Part shown: piece by piece, positions 34,142-42,572 of the stretch | Layout: the number at the start of each line of letters is the position of its first letter | How positions within the stretch are numbered: position 1 is the stretch's first letter | Origin: Paracoccus zhejiangensis | Lineage (GTDB): Bacteria > Pseudomonadota > Alphaproteobacteria > Rhodobacterales > Rhodobacteraceae | Assembly (NCBI RefSeq): GCF_002847445.1 | Contig: NZ_CP025430.1 | Coordinates: forward strand, 2,232,001 to 2,296,000 | Length of the DNA stretch: 64,000 nt | Direction: 5' to 3' | The notes under the pieces: generated by a model | Databases searched by the model: none | Seen by the model: the letters and a program-made list of their open reading frames with translations, nothing else | What the model was told of the DNA's origin: nothing | Program-made: the position numbers and the translations under genes

Positions 34142-35728
34142 TCAGGCATCGGCGTGCTCCATCCTCGCGCGCAACAGCTTCTTGTCGGGCTTGCCCACCG
34201 CCGTCAGCGGCAGCTCGTCGATCAGGCGGAACCGGTCGGGCAGCTTGTAATCCGCGATGCCCAGAGCCATCAGGTGACGGCGCAGCTCGATGCCGCGAAC
34301 CGGGTTGCGGGCGACAATGAAGGCGCAGCTTTTTTCGCCCAAGGCGGCATCGGGCATGGCAACCAGCGCGGCGGCCAGCACCTCGGGAGGGCGCATCAGC
34401 AGATGCTCCACCTCTTCCGCCGCGATCTTCTCGCCGCCCCGGTTGATCTGATCCTTGACCCGGCCAACCACGCGCAGATTGCCACCGGCACCGCGCTGCA
34501 CCAGATCGCCGCTGTAATAGAAGCCATCGGCATCGAAGGCGAGGGCGTTCTGTTCGGGGGCGCGATAATAGCCCCGGAAGGTATAGGGGCCGCGCGTGGC
34601 GAGTTGCCCTGCCTCGCCTTCGGCCACCGGCTGGCCGTCCTCACCCACGATCTTCACCTCGTCATCGGCGCTGATCGGGCGGCCCTGCGTGGTGAAGATC
34701 ACCTCGTCCGGGTCATCCAGCCTTGTGTAATTGACCAGCCCCTCGGCCATGCCGAAGACCTGCTGCAACCGGCACCCCAGACGCGCCGGCACCTGCCGCG
34801 CCATCGCCTCGGGGAAGCTCGCCCCGCCAACCAGCAGGTGATCCAGCGGCGCCGGCGCGCCGCGCATCTCGGCCGCCTGCAGCCACAGCCCGACCGCCGA
34901 GGGCACCAGCGCCGCCATGGTCACCCCGTGTCGGGCGATCAGGTCAAAGCAGAGGCGCGGATCGGGGCTGGCGGCCATGACCACCGTGCCGCCGGCATGA
35001 AAAACGCCAAGCGCGCCCGGCGAACTCAGCAGGAAATTATGTGGCGCGGGCAGCGCGCAGAGAAACCGCGTCGCCTCGCTCACCTGGCAGATGCGGGCGC
35101 TTTCGCGGATGCTGTAATCGTAGTCGTCATGGGTGCGCGGGATCAGCTTCGGCGTGCCGGTGCTGCCACCCGACAGCTGGAAGAAGGCAACCTCGTCCGC
35201 CGGCGTTGGCCCGGCATCGGCGGGAAGGAGGGCGTCGCCCTGCAGCCAGTCGCCCAGGTCATGATCGCCGGCTGCGGCATTCAGCATCAGCACCAGCGGA
35301 AAACCGGCGCTAATGGCGTCGTCGGTGAAGACCGGATGCGCGCGGTCGGCCACCAGAAGGCGCGGGGCGATCTGGGCGGCATAGGCGGAAAGCTCGGACT
35401 GCTTGTGGCTGTAAAGCGCATTCACCGGGGCCACGCCGATCTTCAAGAGCGCAACGAAGACCATGTAGAACTCTGCTACGTTCGGCAGCTGCACCAGCGC
35501 CGTGTCGCCGCGCCGAAGCCCCTGCCCCGCCAGCCGCGCCGCCAGCGCGGTCGCCGCCCGGTCCAGCGCCGCATAGGTGATGTGACGCTCGCCACAGATC
35601 AGGGCGATGGCGTCGGGGCGGCGAGAAGCCTGCGTCTCGACGCCGGCGGAAAGCGGACGCCCGATCCAATGGCCACGGGCGCGATACTGACGGGCCAGAT
35701 CCTCGGGCCAGCGGGTGAAATCGATCAT
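34142..35728 (-). CDS. entE: 2,3-dihydroxybenzoate-AMP ligase
   Basis: This 528-residue adenylation enzyme starts 'MIDFTRWPEDLARQYRA', as EntE/DhbE/VibE do. Adenylation motifs are 'FQLSGGSTGTPKLIPRTH', 'LCALPAPHNF', 'QVFGMAEGLVNYTRLDD', 'GFYYSGDLV' and 'INRGGEKIAAEEVE'. The Asn of 'PAPHNF' and surrounding residues form the aryl-acid pocket in this subfamily. It activates 2,3-dihydroxybenzoate as the AMP ester and transfers it to the carrier protein. GGAACAG lies before the ATG. A good promoter is seen at 35859-35887. Confidence 0.95.
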   Translation of the reverse strand: MIDFTRWPEDLARQYRARGHWIGRPLSAGVETQASRRPDAIALICGERHITYAALDRAATALAARLAGQGLRRGDTALVQLPNVAEFYMVFVALLKIGVAPVNALYSHKQSELSAYAAQIAPRLLVADRAHPVFTDDAISAGFPLVLMLNAAAGDHDLGDWLQGDALLPADAGPTPADEVAFFQLSGGSTGTPKLIPRTHDDYDYSIRESARICQVSEATRFLCALPAPHNFLLSSPGALGVFHAGGTVVMAASPDPRLCFDLIARHGVTMAALVPSAVGLWLQAAEMRGAPAPLDHLLVGGASFPEAMARQVPARLGCRLQQVFGMAEGLVNYTRLDDPDEVIFTTQGRPISADDEVKIVGEDGQPVAEGEAGQLATRGPYTFRGYYRAPEQNALAFDADGFYYSGDLVQRGAGGNLRVVGRVKDQINRGGEKIAAEEVEHLLMRPPEVLAAALVAMPDAALGEKSCAFIVARNPVRGIELRRHLMALGIADYKLPDRFRLIDELPLTAVGKPDKKLLRARMEHADA

Positions 35729-35843
35729 CTGTTCCAAACCAAAAGGGCCGCGCGCGGGAACGGGCGGGCAGGTCGCGAGGCTGGCTGGACGGCGGGATGA
35801 CGCGTCTTGCTGCGGTGATCCGCCACCCGCGCGACGCGGACAG

Positions 35844-35887
35844 TTGACCGTGGCGGATACATAAGTATTTCTGTCGGAAATTGTCAA
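35844..35887. promoter_or_regulatory. Overlapping divergent promoters of entE and the condensation gene
   Basis: On the minus strand TTGACA (35882-35887), a 17-base spacer and TTATGT (35859-35864) form a good sigma-70-like promoter for entE. On the plus strand TTGACC (35844-35849), a 16-base spacer and TATTTC (35866-35871) face the condensation gene. Between them ATTTC-TGTCG-GAAAT (35867-35881) is an inverted repeat placed where a repressor would block both. Confidence 0.55.
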
Positions 35888-35919
35888 CCAACCCGCCCCA
35901 CCCGGAAAAGAGGCCCGCC

Positions 35920-37260
35920 ATGACCGATCCGCGACCCGCCAGCGACTGGCATGAGCTGACCCTCGGGCAGTTCGATTTCTGGGAGGAGTTTCGCGCCCAC
36001 CCGGAAACCGTGGTCTCGACCGTCGCCCATGCCACAAGGATCGAAGGAAATGTCGATGGCGCGGCGCTGGCGCAGGCGATCAGTATGACCACAGCCGAGG
36101 CCGATGTGCTGGCGCTGGAATTCGAGCAGGCCGCCGGCGCCCCGCCGCGCCAGCGGGTCAATCCGGCGCTGGCCCCGGCGCTGCGGCAGCTGGACCTGCG
36201 CGGCCATGCCGATCCCGAGGCCGAGGCGCAGGCCCGGATGCAGGCCGACATTGCGAAGCCGCTGGACCTTCTCAACGCGCCGCTGGCCGCGCAATGGCTG
36301 ATCCGCACCGGCGACCGCACCTGGATCTGGTATTGCCGCGGCCATCACATCTTTCTGGACGGATATGCCATGGCGCTGATCGAGCGGCGGGTAGCCCATC
36401 ATTACGCGGCCCTGACCGGCGCTGGCGACTCTGGCCAGCCCTTCGCCCGCTTCACCGATTTCCTGCGCGAAGAGAGTGATTTTCGCTGCGGCCCGCGCAA
36501 CGCAACTGCCGGTCAGTTCTGGTCTGACTATCTCTCCACCGGCCCGGATCTGCCGGTTTTACGCAAGGGATCTGAGAATTACCCCGGCGAGCCGCGCAGC
36601 GCCGAACTGCCGCTTGGCGATCTGTCGGATGCGCTGCGCGACAGCGCCAGCCGGCTTGGACTTGGCTGGCCCGACCTCCTGATCCTGCTGAGCGGGCTCT
36701 GGCTCTGGTCCAGACCCGCCAGCGACGGCGACCGGGTAGAGGCCGACCGGGTCATCTGGCTGCCCTTCATGAACCGGCTTGGCAGCATCAGCGCCGGGCT
36801 ACCGGCGATGGTCGTCAATATCCTGCCCTTCCGCATCACCACCCGGCTCGACACCCCGCTGGAGCTGGCGCTGAGCGACCTTGCGGCAGACCTGCGGCGG
36901 ATCAGGCGGCATGGCCGCTATCGCATCGAGCAGATCACGGCGGATCGCGGCATTGGCGCCGGCCACCGCTTCTTCTTCTCGCCGCTGGTGAATGTCATGC
37001 CCTTCGACCCGCCGGTCTTTCCCGGCTGCGAGGCGCAGCGCGAGGTTCTGGCCGCCGGGCCGGGCGATGGCTTCAACGCAACCTTTGCCGCCAATGGCCG
37101 GGGCGACGGGCTGATGCTTTACCTCGACGCCGATCCGGCACTGACCTCGGAAGCGCTGTTCCGGCAGCATTGCGACGGGCTGCCGGGCTTTCTTCGCCGT
37201 GCCCTGACGGCTAGCAGCGACACCCGGCTAGCCGACCTGCTGGAGCCGGCGCTGACCTGA
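35920..37260 (+). CDS. Stand-alone condensation-domain amide synthase (VibH-like)
   Basis: This 446-residue protein is a single NRPS condensation domain. The active-site HHxxxDG motif is 'GHHIFLDGY' (His142, His143, Asp147). Other condensation motifs are 'LTLGQFDFWEEF', 'WLPFMNRLG' and 'PAMVVNILPFRI'. VibH is the model for such free domains: it joins carrier-bound 2,3-dihydroxybenzoate to a polyamine without a peptide carrier. Together with EntE and the free carrier protein this gives an amide-forming system. The ATG at 35920 is preceded by AGAGG. No cyclisation domain or multidomain NRPS is in the window. Confidence 0.87.
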   Translation: MTDPRPASDWHELTLGQFDFWEEFRAHPETVVSTVAHATRIEGNVDGAALAQAISMTTAEADVLALEFEQAAGAPPRQRVNPALAPALRQLDLRGHADPEAEAQARMQADIAKPLDLLNAPLAAQWLIRTGDRTWIWYCRGHHIFLDGYAMALIERRVAHHYAALTGAGDSGQPFARFTDFLREESDFRCGPRNATAGQFWSDYLSTGPDLPVLRKGSENYPGEPRSAELPLGDLSDALRDSASRLGLGWPDLLILLSGLWLWSRPASDGDRVEADRVIWLPFMNRLGSISAGLPAMVVNILPFRITTRLDTPLELALSDLAADLRRIRRHGRYRIEQITADRGIGAGHRFFFSPLVNVMPFDPPVFPGCEAQREVLAAGPGDGFNATFAANGRGDGLMLYLDADPALTSEALFRQHCDGLPGFLRRALTASSDTRLADLLEPALT

Positions 37261-37269
37261 CGCCCCGCC

Positions 37270-37572
37270 TCAGGCCGCGACGACCGACCAGTCCATTCCC
37301 GAAAACTCTTCGCGGAAGGCAAAGCGCTGCAGGTGACTGTCGATCACCTCCTGCAGGCTGGCGACGGCCTCGCCGCTGTCGCCAGACAGCACCACCGTCA
37401 ACGCCTGATCGTCGGACTGCATCTGCGCGAGGCCCATGCCGAAGGTCACCTGACCGGCATCGCCCTCGACCTCGGCCGGCACCTTGTGACCGAAATGCTT
37501 GCACAGCTGGACCATGTATTTCTGCGCGTTCGGGGTGGAAAACCGCCCCGTAGACCTGAACTGCCCTTGCAT
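37270..37572 (-). CDS. DUF2218 family protein
   Basis: This 100-residue protein has 'TPNAQKYMVQLCKHFGHKV', 'GQVTFGMGLAQMQ', 'VVLSGDSGEAVASLQEVIDSHL' and 'FAFREEF', matching DUF2218. Homologues often sit beside siderophore genes, and their job is not known. The start has AGGAAA in front. Its promoter region is shared with the importer gene on the other strand and holds the 12-base motif at 37584-37595, only 12 bases before this start. Convergent with the condensation gene, 9 bases between stops. Confidence 0.85.
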   Translation of the reverse strand: MQGQFRSTGRFSTPNAQKYMVQLCKHFGHKVPAEVEGDAGQVTFGMGLAQMQSDDQALTVVLSGDSGEAVASLQEVIDSHLQRFAFREEFSGMDWSVVAA

Positions 37573-37583
37573 TTTCCTATTTC

Positions 37584-37595
37584 CCGAGTTTTTTA
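37584..37595 (+). promoter_or_regulatory. Second copy of the 12-base motif CCGAGTTTTTTA
   Basis: This copy is identical to 31068-31079. It lies between the DUF2218 gene (start 37572, minus) and the substrate-binding protein gene (start 37675, plus). It could be an operator of an iron regulator or part of a promoter. Confidence 0.5.
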
Positions 37596-37674
37596 CACAA
37601 CATTAGCCAATTGGCAGCGCGACCCCGCCTTGTCAACAAAGCCACAACCGAAATTTGACATGGAGACCGCACCG

Positions 37675-38574
37675 ATGAAGGCTTTTTTCTGTGCGCTCGC
37701 GCTGGTCCTGCCGACCGCGCTGCAGGCTGAAACCGTTCCCGTCGCCACCGCCGCCGGCGAGGTGCAGGCCCCCCTGACCCCGGCCAAGACCGTGGCGCTG
37801 GACATGGCCGCCATCGATACGCTGGACGCTTTGGACGTCGCCATCATCGGCCGCCCCGACATCGCCCCGCCCGCCTATCTGTCCGAGACGCTGGCTAGCG
37901 TTCCGACCGTCGGCACCCTGTTCGAACCCGATTTCGAGGCGCTGGCGGCGCTGGCCCCCGACCTGATCGTCGCAGGCGGCCGCTCGCAGGCGCAGGTCCA
38001 GCCGCTGTCACAGATCGCGCCGACGCTGGACATGACCATCGGCGGCGCCGACCTGCTGAACGAGACCACGGCGCGGATCGATGCCTATGCCGCGATCTAT
38101 GACCGCACGGACGCCGGAACCGCGCTGAAGGCCGAACTGGATGCCGACCTCGCCGCCGCCCGCGACGCCATTACCGGCAAGGGCAAGGCGATGATCATCC
38201 TGACCAATGGCGGCAAGATCTCGGCCTATGGCGCGAACTCGCGCTTTGGCTGGCTGCACAGCGCGCTGGATCTGCCCGAGGCCTATCCGGGTCTGGTGGT
38301 CGAGAATCACGGCGAAGCCGTGTCCTTCGAATTCGTGGCCGAGGCCAATCCCGACTGGCTGCTGGTCATCGACCGCGGTGCCGCCGTGGGTCAAGGCGGC
38401 GAGGCTGCGGCCGCGACGCTGGACAACCCGCTGATCGCCGGCACCACCGCTGGCAAGACCGGCCAGATCGTCTATCTCGACGGCTCGGCCATGTATCTCG
38501 CCGGGGGCGGCTTCCATTCGGTGACAGGCACGCTGGAACAGCTGACCGCGGCCTTCGGGGGCGCTGGCAGCTGA
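37675..38574 (+). CDS. Ferric-siderophore ABC transporter, substrate-binding protein
   Basis: This 299-residue protein has a signal peptide ('MKAFFCALALVLPTALQAE'). The periplasmic-binding-protein type III (FepB/CeuE/FatB-like) fold follows: 'VALDMAAIDTLDALDV', 'LAALAPDLIVAGGRSQ', 'GNSRFGWLHSAL'-type 'ANSRFGWLHSALDLP' and 'NPDWLLVIDRGAA'. The last two are typical of the FatB/CeuE catecholate group. The ATG at 37675 is chosen for GGAG 9 bases upstream; another ATG at 37660 is less likely. It leads the importer operon of four genes. It probably delivers the ferric catecholate to the permeases. Confidence 0.92.
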   Translation: MKAFFCALALVLPTALQAETVPVATAAGEVQAPLTPAKTVALDMAAIDTLDALDVAIIGRPDIAPPAYLSETLASVPTVGTLFEPDFEALAALAPDLIVAGGRSQAQVQPLSQIAPTLDMTIGGADLLNETTARIDAYAAIYDRTDAGTALKAELDADLAAARDAITGKGKAMIILTNGGKISAYGANSRFGWLHSALDLPEAYPGLVVENHGEAVSFEFVAEANPDWLLVIDRGAAVGQGGEAAAATLDNPLIAGTTAGKTGQIVYLDGSAMYLAGGGFHSVTGTLEQLTAAFGGAGS

Positions 38575-38575
38575 G

Positions 38576-39523
38576 ATGGTCCGCCTCGCCAGCGCGGTCG
38601 GGCTTCTGGGCCTGATCGCGGCAAGCCTGATGATCGGCGCGGCTGACCTGAAGTCGGGGTCGGTCGATGCCGACCTGCTGGTCTGGGTCAGCCGCATCCC
38701 GCGCACGGCCGCCGCGCTTCTGGCCGGCGCGGGCCTCGCGCTGGCCGGGTCGGTTGTACAGCTCGCGGTGCAGAACCGGCTGGTCGAACCCGGCCTGACC
38801 GGCACGCCCGAGGCCGCCATGGCCGGGCTGCTGGCGATCACCCTGATCGCGCCGGGCGCGCCGCTGATGCTGAAGATGCTGGCCGCCAGTCTCGCCTCGA
38901 TGGCCGGAACCGCCGGTTTCCTGATCCTCGCCCGCCATGTGCCGCGGCAGGACCCGATGCTTCTGCCGCTGGTCGGTCTCATTTATGCGGGCATCTTGGG
39001 CGCCGGCGTCACCTGGGTCGCCTGGACCACCGACCTGATGCAATATCTGGGCGTCTGGCAGGCGGGCGAATTCTCCGGCGTGCTGCGCGGCCGCTATGAA
39101 CTCCTGTGGCTGATCGCGGCGCTGGCCGGGCTGCTTTACCTGCTGGCCGACCGCATCACCATCCTGGGACTGGGCGAAGACCGCGCCCGCAGCCTTGGGC
39201 TGAACGCAAGGCAGACCATGCTGGCGGGGCTTGCCATCGTCGCCGCAACCGTCGCCGCCGTGGTCGTCACCGTCGGTACCCTGCCCTTCGTCGGGCTGGT
39301 GGTGCCGAACATCATCTCGCGCTGGCGGGGCGACAACCTGCGCCGTAACCTGCCGCTTATCGCGGTTTCGGGCGGTGCGGTGGTGCTGGCCGCCGATGTC
39401 GTTGGCCGGGTCATCCGCTGGCCCTACGAGATCCCGGCCGGCACGGTCTTCGCCGTGATCGGGGCCGGCCTGTTCCTGTGGCTGCTTTATGCCGCACCGC
39501 GACCGGCGGGGCAGAATGGCTGA
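38576..39523 (+). CDS. Iron-siderophore ABC transporter permease 1 (FecCD family)
   Basis: This 315-residue protein has about nine membrane segments. FecCD motifs are 'RIPRTAAALLAGAGLALAG', 'NRLVEPGLTGTPEAA', 'GEFSGVLRGRYELLW' and 'TLPFVGLVVPNIIS'. The latter is the cytoplasmic loop that contacts the ATPase. It starts one base after the substrate-binding gene and overlaps the next permease gene by 8 bases, so it pairs with that one. Catecholate transport (FatD/CeuB-like) is inferred from context. Confidence 0.9.
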   Translation: MVRLASAVGLLGLIAASLMIGAADLKSGSVDADLLVWVSRIPRTAAALLAGAGLALAGSVVQLAVQNRLVEPGLTGTPEAAMAGLLAITLIAPGAPLMLKMLAASLASMAGTAGFLILARHVPRQDPMLLPLVGLIYAGILGAGVTWVAWTTDLMQYLGVWQAGEFSGVLRGRYELLWLIAALAGLLYLLADRITILGLGEDRARSLGLNARQTMLAGLAIVAATVAAVVVTVGTLPFVGLVVPNIISRWRGDNLRRNLPLIAVSGGAVVLAADVVGRVIRWPYEIPAGTVFAVIGAGLFLWLLYAAPRPAGQNG

Positions 39524-40460
39524 TCGTCGGCTGCTTTTCCTGGGGCTCGGCCTTTTGGTCGCGGCGACCCTCTATCTCCTCTGGGGGCTGCGCAGCCCCT
39601 ATGGCTTCATCCTGTCGCTCAGGGCCACGAAGCTGGCCGCGCTGGTCGTCGTTGGCGCGGCCATCGGTGCCGCCACGGTGATGTTCCAGACCGTCGCCGC
39701 CAACCGCCTGCTGACCCCTGGCATCGTCGGTTTCGACGCGATGTTCGTGCTGATCCAGACGCTGCTGGTGCTGCTCCTCGGCGGGATCGGCTATGCCGCC
39801 CTGCCGCAGATCCCGAAATTCGCCATCGAGACGCTGGCGCTGGCCGGTGCCGCCACGCTGCTCTTTAGCGCCATCCTGCGGCAAGGGGCGGGCGACATGA
39901 CCCGGCTGGTGCTGACCGGCGTCATCTTCGGCATCCTCATGCGCGGGCTTGCGACCTTCCTGCAGCGCATCCTCGATCCGTCCGAGTTTGCCATTGTCCA
40001 AAGCGCCAGCGTCGCCAGCTTCACTGCCATCGACCCGGTGCAACTGGCCTTCGCCGCCCCGCTTCTGGCTGCCGCCCTGATCGCCGGCCACCGGCTGGCC
40101 CCGGCGCTGGACGTGGCCGGATTGGGGCGCGACCGCGCCCGTGCGCTGGGGGTAGATCATGACCGGCTGGTCTTGAAGGTGCTGGCCCTGATCGCCGGCC
40201 TTGTGGCGGTGGCGACCGCGCTGGCCGGGCCAATGACCTTTCTCGGGCTACTGGCGGCCAGCCTTGCCGCCAGCCTTCTGAACACGCATCGCCATCGCCT
40301 GCTGCTGCCCGGTGCCGCGATGCTGGGCGCACTGATCCTGGTCGCCGGGCAATTCCTGTTCGAGCGCCTCTTGGGCCTGCAATCCACCCTGTCCGTGATC
40401 GTCGAATTCCTCGGCGGCATGGTCTTCCTGATGCTCGTCTTGAGACGGAGGGCGGCATGA
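39516..40460 (+). CDS. Iron-siderophore ABC transporter permease 2 (FecCD family)
   Basis: This 314-residue protein, starting at ATG 39516, has multiple membrane segments. Motifs are 'RATKLAALVVVGAAIGAATVMFQTV', shortened here to the first helices, 'NRLLTPGIVGFDAMFVLIQT', 'ASFTAIDP' and 'GPMTFLGLLAASLA'. It is a FatC/CeuC-like partner of the preceding permease. It overlaps the ATPase gene by four bases. The start inside the previous gene is supported by coupling; the extra nine upstream codons are not membrane-like. Confidence 0.88.
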   Translation: MADRRLLFLGLGLLVAATLYLLWGLRSPYGFILSLRATKLAALVVVGAAIGAATVMFQTVAANRLLTPGIVGFDAMFVLIQTLLVLLLGGIGYAALPQIPKFAIETLALAGAATLLFSAILRQGAGDMTRLVLTGVIFGILMRGLATFLQRILDPSEFAIVQSASVASFTAIDPVQLAFAAPLLAAALIAGHRLAPALDVAGLGRDRARALGVDHDRLVLKVLALIAGLVAVATALAGPMTFLGLLAASLAASLLNTHRHRLLLPGAAMLGALILVAGQFLFERLLGLQSTLSVIVEFLGGMVFLMLVLRRRAA

Positions 40461-41218
40461 TCCGCATCGAAAACCTTGACCTGAGCCTCGACGGCGCCCC
40501 GATCCTGCAGGGCATAGACACCGAGATCCCGGCAAGCGGGTTGACGGCGGTGATCGGCCCGAACGGCGCCGGCAAGTCCAGCCTGCTGCACTGCCTCGCC
40601 GGTCTCGTCCGGCCCACGCAGGGCCGCGTCCTCATCGACGGCATCGACATCCCGGCGGCGAAACCCGCCGAGCGCGCCCGCCGCGTCGCCCTCTTGAGCC
40701 AGGGCAGCCCGGCCCTGCCGCGCCTGACCGTCGGTGAACTGGTCGGCTTCGGCCGCTGGCCGCATCACCAGGGCCGACCCTCGCCCGAAGATCACCGCCT
40801 CGTTCAGGCCTCGATCGACAGCTTCGACCTTGCTCCGCTGGCCCATCGCCGTCTGGAAACCCTGTCCGGTGGCCAGCGCCAGCGCGCCTTCGTCGCCATG
40901 GCCCATGCCCAGACCACGCCCTGGATGCTGCTCGATGAACCGCTGGCGGCGCTCGACCCGCGCTATGCCCGCGACATCATGGACCGGCTCTGCACGCTGT
41001 CGCGCCCGGGTCCCGAGGCCCGCAGCATCGTCGTCGTCCTGCACGACCTCGCCATGGCCGTCCGCTGCGCCGATTGGGTGGTCAGCCTCAAGGGCGGGAG
41101 GCTGGTGCAATCCGCCCCCCGTGCCGAGGCCCTGACCAGCCGCAACCTGAGCGATCTCTTCGAAGCCGAGATCCTGGTCGACGAGGTTCAGGGGCGCCCC
41201 GTCGCGGTACTCGCCTGA
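40457..41218 (+). CDS. Iron-siderophore ABC transporter ATP-binding protein
   Basis: This 253-residue ATPase has Walker A 'GPNGAGKSS', signature 'LSGGQRQRAF', Walker B 'WMLLDEPLAALD' and the switch histidine in 'VVVLHDLAMAV'. It energises the two FecCD permeases. A four-base overlap (ATGA) couples it to the preceding permease gene. It is the last gene of the importer operon. Bases 41219-41468 downstream contain no recognisable gene, and no strong terminator was seen. Confidence 0.93.
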   Translation: MIRIENLDLSLDGAPILQGIDTEIPASGLTAVIGPNGAGKSSLLHCLAGLVRPTQGRVLIDGIDIPAAKPAERARRVALLSQGSPALPRLTVGELVGFGRWPHHQGRPSPEDHRLVQASIDSFDLAPLAHRRLETLSGGQRQRAFVAMAHAQTTPWMLLDEPLAALDPRYARDIMDRLCTLSRPGPEARSIVVVLHDLAMAVRCADWVVSLKGGRLVQSAPRAEALTSRNLSDLFEAEILVDEVQGRPVAVLA

Positions 41219-41468
41219 ACGCGGCTCAGGCTGGCACCAATCGACTCGCACCCATCGGCCCGCTCCCCCAACGACAGCAACTTTCATGAATGCCTGGCAG
41301 GATCGGAAGAGGTCGCCCGCCCCGGGCTGACCCGACTTGCTTCGGCCGGACAAGATCACGCGCGGACAGTGCCACGGAAGCCGAGCGTGCAAACTGATCT
41401 ACCTCCTGCCCGCCTGATTGCGCACCCATGGCCGACAGGGCAGCCGGTGATCAGCACCTCCGTCGCGT

Positions 41469-42572
41469 CTATTCGATGACCAGGTCGGCATGAAGCGCAC
41501 CGGCGGCATGGATCGATTTCAGAATGTCGATCATGTCGCGCGGACGAACACCCAACGCGTTCAACCCGGCGATCACCTCGGTCAGGGACGAGTCACCGCT
41601 GACTTCGGCAAAGCCGATGCCGGGCTCGTCTCGCAACTCGGCCGAGCTGCGCGGCACCACCACGGTCTCGCCGGCGGCAAAGGGATTGGGTTGCACCGCC
41701 TCGGGCGCCTCCTGCACCCGCAAGGTCAGATTGCCCTGCGACACGGCCACGCGCGAGATGCGCACCCGGTCGCCCATGACAATGGTTCCCGATTTGTGGT
41801 CGATCACCACCCGGGCGCGATTGTCGGGCCGAACCTCAAGATTTTCGATCTGGCCCAGCACATGCGCGGGGTTGACCCTGCCGAGGGCACGAAAATCGAC
41901 CTGCACCGTGCCGGAATCGAGCGTGGTCGCGACCTCTCTGCGCAGGGCGCGGTTGATCACCGCCTCTACCTGGCCCGCGGTGGTGAAATCCGGGGTCCGG
42001 AGTGCGATGCGAATATTCTGGATCGTGGCGAGTTCGAAGGCAACCTCGCGTTCGACTCTCGCCCCGACGGGGATCGCCCCGGCAGTCGGCACGCCCTCGA
42101 CCACCCGTGCGGCTTCGCCCTGCGCCGAGGCACCCCCGGCGATCACCGAGCCCTGCGCCACCGCGTAGACATTGCCATCCGCGGCCTTCAGCGGCGTCAG
42201 CACCAGCGTTCCGCCCAGCAGGCTTTTCGCATCGCCAATGGCCGCCACGTTCACGTCGATCCGGCTGCCCGACCGCGCAAAGGGGGGAAGTTCGGCGGTC
42301 ACGACCACGGCCGCAACGTTCTTCGAGCGCAACTCCTTGTCGCCGACGTTCACCCCCAGGCGTTCCAGCAGCCCCGCCAGGATATCCTCGGTATAGGGCG
42401 CATTGCGCAGGCTATCGCCGGTGCCATCGAGGCCGACGATCAGGCCATAGCCCACGAGATCGTTGCCCCTGACACCGTCGAACTCGGCCAGATCCTTGAT
42501 CCGGACCGGCGCCGCGACGGCACTCGCGCAGAGCATCGACCAGATCACGATCAGTCGCAGCAGGACACTCAC
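41469..42572 (-). CDS. flgI: Flagellar P-ring protein FlgI
   Basis: This 367-residue protein has a signal peptide ('LLRLIVIWSMLCASAVAA'). It contains 'RIKDLAEFDGVRGNDLVGYGLIVGLDGTGDS' in part, 'NVAAVVVTAELPPFARSG', 'VVDHKSGTIVMG'-type 'VVIDHKSGTIVMG' and 'LNALGVRPRDMIDILKSIHAAGALHADLVI', all FlgI hallmarks. It forms the periplasmic P-ring around the rod. Its ATG overlaps the flgL stop by four bases. It is the last visible gene of the flagellar operon. Confidence 0.95.
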   Translation of the reverse strand: MSVLLRLIVIWSMLCASAVAAPVRIKDLAEFDGVRGNDLVGYGLIVGLDGTGDSLRNAPYTEDILAGLLERLGVNVGDKELRSKNVAAVVVTAELPPFARSGSRIDVNVAAIGDAKSLLGGTLVLTPLKAADGNVYAVAQGSVIAGGASAQGEAARVVEGVPTAGAIPVGARVEREVAFELATIQNIRIALRTPDFTTAGQVEAVINRALRREVATTLDSGTVQVDFRALGRVNPAHVLGQIENLEVRPDNRARVVIDHKSGTIVMGDRVRISRVAVSQGNLTLRVQEAPEAVQPNPFAAGETVVVPRSSAELRDEPGIGFAEVSGDSSLTEVIAGLNALGVRPRDMIDILKSIHAAGALHADLVIE

